A DNA stretch of 64,000 bases from Prorocentrum cordatum (lineage: Eukaryota; Sar; Dinophyceae; Prorocentrales; Prorocentraceae): assembly GCA_963575745.1 (NCBI GenBank), contig CAUYUJ010006291.1, positions 367,476 through 431,475 of the forward strand, in the 5' to 3' direction. The position numbers and the translations under genes are program-made. This document shows, one piece after another, positions 11,021-20,215 of this stretch. How positions within the stretch are numbered: position 1 is the first letter of the stretch; every line of letters starts with the position of its first letter. The notes under the pieces are model-generated. The model was not told where the DNA came from, made no database searches, and saw only the letters and a program-made list of their open reading frames with translations.

Positions 11021-12853
11021 TTGCAACGTTTTATTACTGACTGGGACGCTTTACTCTTGGAGTGCCGAGAAGCACCCGATCCGAAGATCTTGATATCGCT
11101 GTTTCGTACACAGATTCGGAGACATGTATGGATGAAACAAGATATGTACGAGTACCAGCGCATGAAGATCAGCGGCCCGAATCGTACCTATGGTTGGCTT
11201 CGACAGCGTGTCCTAGACATACTTGAGCTTAAACAATTGGAGAATAATCAAAACAAGTTATGGTACGAACATGAGACACGATCTCAAGTCAACGTGTGCG
11301 CTGCCTGGAAGAAAGGCAAGTGTCGCAATGGTGAACTGTGCAAGGCTTTGCATACATATTCCAGGGATTGGAAGAACAACAAATCTTCCAGAACATCAAC
11401 GGCTGGTGGCAACCCCCGCCGTAGTATGTCCACTCCTGCGAGTCACAAGAAGCCCGCATCGAAACCATTTTGCTTCGATTTCGCCAAGCGCAACACATGT
11501 ACCAGAGGCGATAAGTGCAACTTTCCACACGTCGCACAGTGTAAAGATTTCGCACATAATAAGTGCCCAAAAGGCGACACATGCAAATGCGCTCATCTTA
11601 CACCTGGTGCAAAGACTCCTGAGCGAAGCCCGAGTCGACCACGGACCTCCAGCCAGGATAGCCGTGGCCGATCGCAATCCCGCGGATCAGGAAGCCAACG
11701 TTCTTCACAACGTGGGGGGTTTCGCTATGCAAGCGACCCACGCCATGGACGTGACAACCGACGCCAATGCGACCGATCTCGTTCAACATCCAGGAGGTCC
11801 CCAGACTCTTGCAGTCACTCGAGAAGTCGATACGACAGATCTTCGAGGTCTACCTCCCGAGGGCGAGACAATCGTGGCGGCGGACGCGGCAGCCCACGCG
11901 GCCGTGATAGATCATATGGTAGTGACAAAGGACGTGGCAGACGTTCCCCGAGCCATGGTTCGCCCCGTGGCTCACCCCACGCCAGAGCACGTTCTCCTGC
12001 CAACTTTCGACGTTCACGCCGTTCCGACCGCAGTTACGTCATCCGTGACAAGACCTTCATGGCCAACGCCAAGGCCACAGCGACATCTACCAAAACACGT
12101 CGTCGGATACGCTTCGACATACGTAACGTGGAATACTATTTACATACCGTATCTGGCAGGGCCAGATTGGATAAATGGAAAGAGATGCCGAGCGGGGGTG
12201 ACATCGTCAATGTACCAGACCCGTTGCCACAACGATGGTGGGATCAAAGTGCGGGTGCCTTACGAGAATGTCAAAAAGGGTACTCTGACCTATATGACTA
12301 CCGACACAATAAAGAGTCGGTGGCCACACCAACTGCGATCCGAAAATATGACGACACTGTTAAGCAGTCATCAAGGACAGCCCAGACGAAGACCACGACA
12401 ATGCAAGTCGACCCACCACGTTCGACTGCTGCATTGACACGATCCTGGGTTCTCGACAGCGGTACTGCTCATCATATTCAGGGAAAACACGAACTAACGC
12501 AGACCGAATCCGATCGCATATCTATTCGCGAAGTGCATATTCTGGAAACCGCCAATGGTGATCGCACTGTCAACGAGCGCTACGGCATACGGCTACCCGA
12601 GGTTGGCTTACACAGTTCAGCCCTTGCCCTACCAGACTGCCCATCTTTACTATCAGTTGGGAAATTGATCGAGGTTGATGGCTTTCGGCAGCTTTGGGAT
12701 CCTGAGCTGGGCTACTTGCTTCAGGATCCGGGGGGTCAATGGTATAATATTCCAGTCAACAATCGAGTTCCAGAGTTACGACTCGACGACTTGACATTGA
12801 TACCACCACCACGTTTATGCACTTCGTCAGCACCCCGACGTCGTCAGCTCTAG
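11021..12853 (+). CDS. Copia-1 Gag C-terminus with three CCCH fingers, plus protease
   Basis: The 610-codon frame opens with Gag (MQRFITDWDALLLECREA). Three zinc fingers follow: C-x7-C-x5-C-x3-H at residues ~92-110, C-x8-C-x5-C-x3-H at ~152-170, and C-x7-C-x5-C-x3-H at ~175-192. Copia Gags normally carry one CCHC knuckle, so tandem CCCH fingers are odd. Residues ~200-340 are Arg/Ser/Gly-rich (SR and RG repeats), a probable RNA-binding region. The aspartic protease starts with WVLDSGTAHH (catalytic Asp codon at 12455), followed by ETANGDRTV and LPDCPSLLSVGKL, all standard copia protease blocks. The protease cleaves the polyprotein. Start is inherited from the upstream frame; frameshift fusion is likely. 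Confidence 0.8.
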   Translation: MQRFITDWDALLLECREAPDPKILISLFRTQIRRHVWMKQDMYEYQRMKISGPNRTYGWLRQRVLDILELKQLENNQNKLWYEHETRSQVNVCAAWKKGKCRNGELCKALHTYSRDWKNNKSSRTSTAGGNPRRSMSTPASHKKPASKPFCFDFAKRNTCTRGDKCNFPHVAQCKDFAHNKCPKGDTCKCAHLTPGAKTPERSPSRPRTSSQDSRGRSQSRGSGSQRSSQRGGFRYASDPRHGRDNRRQCDRSRSTSRRSPDSCSHSRSRYDRSSRSTSRGRDNRGGGRGSPRGRDRSYGSDKGRGRRSPSHGSPRGSPHARARSPANFRRSRRSDRSYVIRDKTFMANAKATATSTKTRRRIRFDIRNVEYYLHTVSGRARLDKWKEMPSGGDIVNVPDPLPQRWWDQSAGALRECQKGYSDLYDYRHNKESVATPTAIRKYDDTVKQSSRTAQTKTTTMQVDPPRSTAALTRSWVLDSGTAHHIQGKHELTQTESDRISIREVHILETANGDRTVNERYGIRLPEVGLHSSALALPDCPSLLSVGKLIEVDGFRQLWDPELGYLLQDPGGQWYNIPVNNRVPELRLDDLTLIPPPRLCTSSAPRRRQL

Positions 12854-13034
12854 CTTTCATCCGCCCGCTGCAACGACATTTGTTGGTGCTGCAAAACTAC
12901 AGAGCAGTCAACCACTGCAGACGAGCTACGGCCCCACAGGGACCTGCCCCAAGAGACCACATGTCGGAGAGGGAGGAGGAGCACGGACCACCACGGTCGA
13001 AGAACCTCCCGACACAAGCACAGACGAGCCTAAC

Positions 13035-14648
13035 GTGGACACACCCACCGACTCGCCTACGTCTCAGACGCAGTGTTCTCCTCCACAATGTGGGGGGCTA
13101 GTAGATATAGCTCACGCAGATAATGACATGCCGACAGAGACGCCCGCGCGAACGCATCACGACAATGATCGAGTTCTCCCCAACAGACAGAAGAAACCGA
13201 TCGACCCGATGCATTGCATGACTCACAGCCCAAAACACCCTGACTGTGAGATCTGTTCTCGTACGATGGCGCAGAATGCCCCGTGTAGACGACAGCGCAA
13301 ACCACATCCACCGGCAGACCCCACCGACGAGGATAACGCCTACGAGGCTTTTGTCCCGAAGAAGTTTGGTGAGGCTTTAACTGCCGACCATATCGTGCTG
13401 GCCAAAGACGATGCCGCGGACAAACACGGCGACAAGTATGCACTTGTTGTCCTCGACAGATATACCGGCATCTTCATGGCCCACCCAGCGCTACACAAAG
13501 ACGCAGCTACCACAAAGGCATCCTTTCAACAGTTCATCGCCGCGAACGATGAGGTGAAGCAAATCCACACAGGCAATTCTGGAGAGCTTCAGAAATCTTG
13601 CCGCGGACACGAATGGTGGAAAGGGGCCATGCAAGCGTTTTGCTGTGGACGCAATTTTGTGCATACATCCACGGGCGTGGTTGCCCTCAATGAAGAGCAT
13701 GCAGATAAGACAGCTCATGAAATACGATTTGGTGAAAGCTTTCCCGGGCACTGCATACCATTCGGTGCTCGGATCCTTTGGAAATGCCTCAACCCCGAGA
13801 TTAACAACGAGACTCCAAAGTTTAAAGAAAATACTCGGGAAGGGTTATTCATGGGTTACCACTTACACTCTGGTGGACGATGGTCAGGTGACTACCTTGT
13901 CTTGGACACGGCTACATACGCCAGGAATCCTGATGGTGAATTGTGTCACGTGCACAGAGTCAAAGACATCATCATCCCTGATGGCAAGTTCACCTACCCA
14001 GTGGAAGAAGGTACTCTACGACATCATAACCCTGAGGCACACGACGAGGTCAAGGCATCCACATCTCGCCCCTTGGGTGACAAACCAATGCCCGATCCTC
14101 CACTTTCCTACCTTAAAGAATGGGATGACCCATCTATGATGACAACGGAGGACAACGCCGCTGATATCCAAACATCGGCCTCTGAAGTTGCTGCACCAGC
14201 GCCGGAGCCCGGCTACTGGGAACAGCGCGGATATTGCGTCATCAGACATATTCGTACTCCACGCAAGAAACTGTTCATCCCGACGGACGACGTCATGAAC
14301 ATACCTGTACCTGTTGATCAACTCGATGTGACACGAGATTTCAAGACAACTTCTACTTTTGAGGGAGAAAGTGACTTTCGAGATGTTTGGGATGGTGTTA
14401 GCGCCAACGACCACAGGGAGTTAAGCGAGCCGTGGACAGGCACGATTCAATTCTATGAGCTTCCAAAAATGACGCCAGACGGCAAAATGGTGGTTCGTGG
14501 ACGCGAGACACGTATGCAGACTACTACACGTCCTGATCACATTCTTCCCGAGCATTGGAAAACACTCTCTCGTGGACAACAAAAGAAGGAAATCGAGTAC
14601 GCCAACGACGTTAACGGGCTCGTGAGATTCGTGACCGAGCTGCACTAA
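13035..14648 (+). pseudogene. Copia-1 integrase, catalytic Asp lost
   Basis: A 537-codon frame has the HHCC zinc domain (THSPKHPDCEICSRTM, about 13218-13266). The catalytic core follows, with the first Asp in LTADHIVL and then YALVVLDRYTG. The second block reads HTGNSGEL where copia has T-D-N-S-G-E; the codon at 13572-13574 is GGC in place of GAC, so the second catalytic Asp is Gly. The third acidic position is probably in ALNEEHADK. The C-terminal part (KFKENTREGLFMGYH, GGRWSGDYLVLD) is the usual copia post-core region. The region 12854-13034 is a coding-like linker with stops. Loss of the Asp should abolish strand transfer. Confidence 0.8.
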
Positions 14649-14650
14649 GA

Positions 14651-15070
14651 GTGTGGACAAGACAGGACAAACAGGTCAACAATTTTCGTACCACTACATC
14701 CGGCGGACCCACATGGAATACTGTGGAACGACGGATTACATACGACACTGACAATGGCGACGTCATCCGCGACGAAAACGTCAAAGGCGTGACAAACAAA
14801 GAAATACTGTATGCCAAATTACCTGGTGGTCCACGTGACATTACTACGGTACTGTACTACCGCCAATCACCACAACAGCACGAGGGAGAAGAACGTGCTT
14901 TGGTACTTGTGGATAGTGAAGGAACCGACTTTGAGACCATGAACCCGCTCATACGCCAGTTCACCCAGTCGGTAGTAATACCAACTACGCCACGTGAGAC
15001 CACCTACACGCCGGCACACAGGGATAAGATACCTCATTCCTCATGGTCACGCCCGGCACTAGTTACCTGA
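14651..15070 (+). pseudogene. Copia-1 integrase-to-RT linker
   Basis: A 139-codon frame, shifted one base from the integrase frame, reads GGPTWNTVERRITYDTDNG and GGPRDITTVLYYR. This is the expected spacer between integrase and RT in this copia family. It has no catalytic motif. It ends at 15070; coding signal continues in another frame from about 15080. Confidence 0.55.
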
Positions 15071-15079
15071 AACCTGAGT

Positions 15080-15625
15080 AAGAAAGAAGTTGCCGCAGAA
15101 CCACGTGCGCAAGAAGCCCTCCGAAAAGAATGCGAGAGATTGGAAAAGAAACAAACGTGGATGTTGGAGACCGTTGCAGAAAAAGCGGATATTGAGTCAC
15201 AAGCTATCCGCACTGGGGCGAAAGTTCATTTCTTCAACATCTTGGAGCTATCTTCAGTCAAACACGAGGAACTTCCACCTGATCTACGTAAATTCAAGGG
15301 CAGAGTGGTGGTTCAGGGCAATACAGGCAAAGATGAAACTGGTTTGGCCGCCATATTCGCCGACGCCGCTTCCAGCGCTTCGCATATTGAGGCTTCCAAA
15401 CTTTGCGATGCTACTGCATTATTGCCACAATATGCGGGAGAACAAAGTGATGCACCGGGAGCCTACACGCAGGCATTATTATACGGCGACGGACGAATCG
15501 ATCCAGTTGATACTTGGATTACCATACCTAAATGGCGACAACCGACATCATGGTCAAGATGCAAGAATCCAGTGTGCCGATTACGATTGGCACTATACGG
15601 ACACCCTCTCGCAGGTGTCTTTTAG
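15080..15625 (+). pseudogene. Copia-1 reverse transcriptase, N-terminal half
   Basis: The frame reads EALRKECERLEKKQTWML, then LRKFKGRVVVQGN (the R-x-V-x-x-G strand of copia RT), then EQSDAPGAYTQALL. The last segment stands where motif A has D-V-x-x-A-F-L; it keeps the D but has PGAY in place of the usual residues. It ends with RLRLALYGHPLAGVF, the usual block before the Trp of the palm. A frameshift near 15625-15660 separates it from motif C. Confidence 0.7.
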
Positions 15626-15656
15626 GAACGAAAATGCCGTACATGCTTAGAAAGCG

Positions 15657-16484
15657 TTGGTTTCGAGCCTATTTCAGGATGGGAATGTGTATGGAGACAA
15701 CAAACTGGGACTGATACTTTCAGTATATGTGGACGACTTTAAATTAGCCGGCCCAGCTCACAACCTACAGACTGGCTGGGATTATATTCGCAAAAGCGGT
15801 ATTGACTTGGATCCACCTACTCCATACTCACAATATCTGGGTTGTGAACAACAAGCATATGATGCACCGCAAACTATCTTCGACAAAAGAATGTCCACCA
15901 TGCGCCCTATGTTGCCCGTACACAATGAGAAAGATTACAATACGGCTAAACAGGTTCGTGGACTTCGACATGATATGCTTGGTTTTACCGATCAGTGCAT
16001 TGAACGATACCTGGAATGCGCCTCCAAGCGCGTCCAGGGACCAGGGTCACGTCGGAAACGATCCGACTCGCCGAGGACTTCGCGATCCAAATCGCCCGCA
16101 TCCTCCGGGTCGGTCGCCAGACCTACTAGTGTGCTCAACGCACGGCCACGATCATCCAGCCCAGCGAAATCGGTCGACACGACATCTACCACGACAGATC
16201 CCATACCCGTCACATACGACGACCTACATGACGCCGAGGCCCCTGGCATCGAGGACACCTCCTTCACTGATTCCGACTATTCCGACGAGGGCATCATTGG
16301 CCAGGACGCGGCGAGTGTACTAATGAAGATCCTATACCTGGCACGTTGCTGTCGTTTTGATCTTCTACATCCAGTATGTATGCTGGCCAGAGAAATTACC
16401 CAATGGAATACTACGTGTGATGAACGTTTACATCGATATGCTACATCAAAACGACGCACACACATTGTTTGCACGGATGGATAG
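15657..16484 (+). pseudogene. Copia-1 reverse transcriptase, YVDD half, and connection
   Basis: LSVYVDDFKLAG contains the RT active-site YVDD box (15726-15737) with both Asp intact. A normal copia stretch follows to about residue 125 (GLRHDMLGFTDQCIERYLE). Then comes an Arg/Ser/Pro-rich insert of about 60 residues (SRRKRSDSPRTSRSKSPASS and on) not typical of copia. The frame resumes with ILYLARCCRFDLLHPVCMLA, the usual RT/RNase H connection. It stops at 16484 and the reading continues in the overlapping next frame. Confidence 0.75.
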
Positions 16485-17425
16485 GTGCTTCGTCAGACAA
16501 GTTATCCATCATGCTCTTTACTGACGCCTCGTTCGCTGATTGCATTACATCATCAAAATCCACTACCGGCGTTTTTGCCGCCCTTGTTGGACCCAACATG
16601 TTCTTTCCTGTCAACGCTGTATGTAAGAAACAAACGGTTGTCTCACATTCATCTACTGAATCCGAGATCGTTGCTCTTGATTCAGCACTACGACTGGAAG
16701 GGTTACCACTACTATCATTCTGGGAAGCCGTGGTGGGAGTTGCCAAAACATGCAGAGAGAAGAATGCATGCCTGAGCTGCCATAGACACGTCGACCCGGC
16801 GATGTGTCCTACATTGGCAGCCAAAAAGAAGCGTAAACCGTCGCCTCGCAAGGCACCCCCTACACGGGGATCTTCTCCTAGCCGTAGGCAACTACCGCTA
16901 AATACGGAATTACCTACGCCTCCAAAGAGACGTACAATATCCCATGAGGGTGCAGTATTGCACGTGGATCCAGAACCGGCTCAAGAGATCAGTTCTCCCA
17001 AAGTGCGTCTTATCGTCCTGGAGGATAACCAGGCCGTGATCAAAATTGTCCAAAAAGGACGTACTCCAGCATTTCGTCATCTTCATCGTACTCATTGTAT
17101 CAACCTGGATTGGATATGCGAGACGTGCCAACTCGAACATATCGAGCTCAAATACGTAGGTACAAAGGAGCATATCGCAGATATGATGACCAAACATTTC
17201 GAGACGAAGAAAGCAGACCTTTGGAAGGATCTCTTGGAACACTCGCTCATATTTCCCGCTACTCCGGCACAGTGTCCTCCAAAGAAACCCTGGAAACCAC
17301 TGCGAGGGCCTCGGGGGCCCGATGGTTTACCTCATGTTGCGGAACCTCCAAAACTGGATGGATGCCCGGAAGTATGCAACATATTACTTACAGAAAAAGA
17401 AAGATGGGGCGAAGTAGGATCATAA
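16469..17425 (+). CDS. Copia-1 RNase H
   Basis: The frame opens with the first acidic motif FTDASFAD (residue ~15), then STTGVFAALVGPN, then HSSTESEIVALDSA (Glu motif, ~62). A basic Pro/Ser-rich insert (KKRKPSPRKAPPTRGSSPS, ~113-135) follows. After it come EDNQAVIKIVQKG (third acidic residue, ~185) and VGTKEHIADMMTK (~230). Apart from the insert this is a standard Ty1/copia RNase H, and all catalytic residues are present. The TAA at 17423-17425 ends Copia-1 pol; the same frame stays open afterwards into the unrecognised frame. Confidence 0.85.
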   Translation: MHGWIGASSDKLSIMLFTDASFADCITSSKSTTGVFAALVGPNMFFPVNAVCKKQTVVSHSSTESEIVALDSALRLEGLPLLSFWEAVVGVAKTCREKNACLSCHRHVDPAMCPTLAAKKKRKPSPRKAPPTRGSSPSRRQLPLNTELPTPPKRRTISHEGAVLHVDPEPAQEISSPKVRLIVLEDNQAVIKIVQKGRTPAFRHLHRTHCINLDWICETCQLEHIELKYVGTKEHIADMMTKHFETKKADLWKDLLEHSLIFPATPAQCPPKKPWKPLRGPRGPDGLPHVAEPPKLDGCPEVCNILLTEKERWGEVGS

Positions 17426-17426
17426 T

Positions 17427-20215
17427 GTGGATTCCGATGCGTTGGACAAGCCAATCACGAGGGAATATGTGCATGCATGTACCACATTGGCGTACCAGCC
17501 GCAGCTATTGCGTCGCGCACACCTCGTTCACGCGCGCGTTCCCCGCACGGTAGACATCCCCGCCACCCTCCCTCACCTCCGCAAGATGCAGAGAGATTCA
17601 GGACATTACTTATACGTTCATGCCGCAGCAATTTTACGACTCGAGCTACAAAGCTTACAGGCATCCTGTTCGCCGCGTGCGAGGCGAAAATAAGTGGGAT
17701 CGGTTCTAATCCCGACACCCCCATCCGCGAGATGGATCAGGCACAGCCGCTCAACCTCATCGGCTGGCCCATCGGCTACGACGCGGAGTACGACCCGAAC
17801 GCTAAGGACGACGACCGCGTGGGCTTCACGTACCACGCTCAAACTGGCCGTCCTCGTGATCCTGATGATGGTTACATATACATACATCAACGGCGTGCTG
17901 ATCGTAGTGGAGAGTTCGATCTCCGCGTGCCCGACGAATCCTCTATTCGAGAAATTGCCCGCTCTGCGTCCGCCGACGTTAAGAGTTGGATCAATGACAC
18001 GAGAGGATCAGTCGGCGGCGACGCCAACTATGACTACAGCACATTTACAGCTACACCGTGGCTATCATTCATGCGTGCTATGTGTATGCTTTCCAGTCTG
18101 TTCAATCGTAATCCGTCTGTACAAGAAAGTGTTCGTGGTTTACATGACCATTTGAACGCGGTGATCCCAGGAACGCACCGCAAGTGCCCACCAGAGAACT
18201 TTACGACGATGATATTGAAAACGGAGTGGATGATGATTCACAACGATTGGTCCAATATTGGCAGTGCAGTACTGGGACAATCTGCCGAGGACCGCGTTCA
18301 GGATACACAAATATACTATTCAAATGGTCTTTGTGCACCATCCGATGAATACAGCAATGGATAGGTAACTCCATGCTACGCTCCTAAACTTGATCGCACA
18401 ACGGCCAAGTTACCTACACGCCCACCTGGCGTTGCCAGGACATCGGGTACATCTGGACACATCGGCCGCATTGTTGAGGATAATTTGGTCACCAACATGA
18501 GAGCATTTTCCGACCTTCACCAAACAAGCAAATTTCGCCGCAGGCTCACTACATGGTTGACGGCGCGCGGAGGCTTTGGAGGTATCGGATCATATCCCAA
18601 GACGGTGGCAACACCACCCGATCATCCAGAAGGCTGGGTGGCAATGTCAGATCATGACGGGGATATGACAAGTACCTATCGTTGGCAACCATACAACGAG
18701 GGCGACGACTTCTTCGGCGAAGCCGCTGACCAGATCGGCCAGATCGACCATGGTCTTACCCCTGGCCCTGATGTTGACCCATTCGGGCTGGACCAAGCAA
18801 AGTACAGCGCTTTCTGTGGTGGTCGTTTGGTTTCTACTCTTCTTTCAGATAATGGGTGGTGTTCCCTCATACAAGAAGACGTGGGACTACTCTTGCATCA
18901 TGCATTTGGCCCATCAGGGCACGCGTACAAATGGGCCAACTTATACACCGACCCGACGTGGATTATGCAGGCCAAGAACAAGGCCAAGAGTGCAAAACAC
19001 AAGAAGTACCCAACTTACGGCATCGACGAGCTCAACACTGCACAGAAGCGAGAAGAACTCGCCAAGGCATCAAACGTTGCTCTCGTACCGCTATTTATGC
19101 CGTGCCTCAACCGCGCGGAATACATGGGCGGCTCTACTCTCGAGCATTTGTCGACCATTATCCGCGACGACATCGTGATGTGGGCATTCTCCTTTGGCAA
19201 TTATAAAGAATGGTTCAGACAGAACGACGCGCCGATCGGCCAATATTGCGTTCGATTGCCAGAGGCTGGTGGAGACACCCGCTATGGTATGGAGGAACTA
19301 CGTAAGCAGCGTTTCGAGACACAGGAAACCCGTACCACAGCTATTCTCAACAACCAGTATGAGTGCTCTCTTGAGCAGCGTAACATGATCAGGATGATCC
19401 GTGAAGCCCGATGCCTCATGTTCCACAGCGACAATGCTTCCATCAAAAAGTGGCGCGAATTAAACGAGACTATCTGGGCCTACTGGGCCAACGATTTTCC
19501 ATCATATGTGAAACAAAGACATTATTGCAGGGGCCTCAATGCTATGGTGGTATGGAGCGCGAATGACATCGCATGCGCCAACCACGGACATAACACCGTA
19601 GACATGCGTCGACATCAGAATCGTGCACCTACCGACGTATATGAGCTCCAGAAAATGGAATGTGAGGGTGGCGTCCCGACGCTCATGCCAGTACACGTAC
19701 GCGTGGACGTATTACGTTTTGTCGATGTGATGCAGTACTTCCGCTGTCCCACAGTTATGGGGCCTGGCAAAGCAGCTCAGTGGGGCGTACATCCGAATTT
19801 TGATCACCACACGCACGACCTGATCAATATTATGCAAAATCGTGGTATCACTGTTCTTCCATCAGATCACTGGGTGGAAACGTACGATAGGATTACTCCG
19901 CAGGCTTGGCATGCAAAACAGAACAACCATAACATGGCGATGTTTACAACACAGTTCTGCGACGCAGTATACTATCGTAACTTCTGCGCTTTGATTCAGT
20001 CACTGCCCTCTCAAACATATCCATTCAGGGCGCCATTACTGATTCCTGTCACGGATGAGCAGGCCTACACACAGGCCAAAGATCATGGCTGCTCTCGATT
20101 TCAGAGAAAAGATGACAAACGAATGGAAAAGAGATCTCAGCCTCACGACGTTGATGACACACTGCGGAAAGCACCAGGCCACCTTCCACAGCGACGACCT
20201 CGATCACTACCCCGT
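17427..20215 (+). pseudogene. Unrecognised ~900-codon frame downstream of copia pol
   Basis: Coding signal begins one or two bases after the RNase H stop (DALDKPITREYVHACTTLAY, in the frame ending 17693). It shifts to the frame 17477-18364 (IGWPIGYDAEYDPNAKDDD), passes a single in-frame TAG at 18362-18364, and continues unbroken to about 20050. There a shift leads to MAALDFREKMTNEWKRDLS. The product would be soluble and mixed in composition, with many Trp, His and Asp, no signal peptide and no obvious membrane segment. I recognise no domain. It has the moderate GC of Copia-1 and starts directly after pol, so it may be an extra 3' gene of that element. It could instead be a host gene or part of another element. 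The GC-rich LINE interrupts its 3' end. Confidence 0.6.

Larger units (their letters stand above)
8816..17425 (+). mobile_element. Copia-1: Ty1/copia retrotransposon with CCCH-type Gag
   Basis: Domain order is Gag, protease, integrase, RT, RNase H. Integrase before RT is diagnostic of Ty1/copia. The coding part is spread over several frames with single-base shifts near 10750, 11017, 14645, 15080, 15640 and 16475 and an in-frame TGA at 9335. I could not find matching long terminal repeats on either side; the 3' LTR may lie beyond the unrecognised frame and the later LINE insertion. Base composition is near 50% GC, well below the LINE that follows. Confidence 0.85.
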
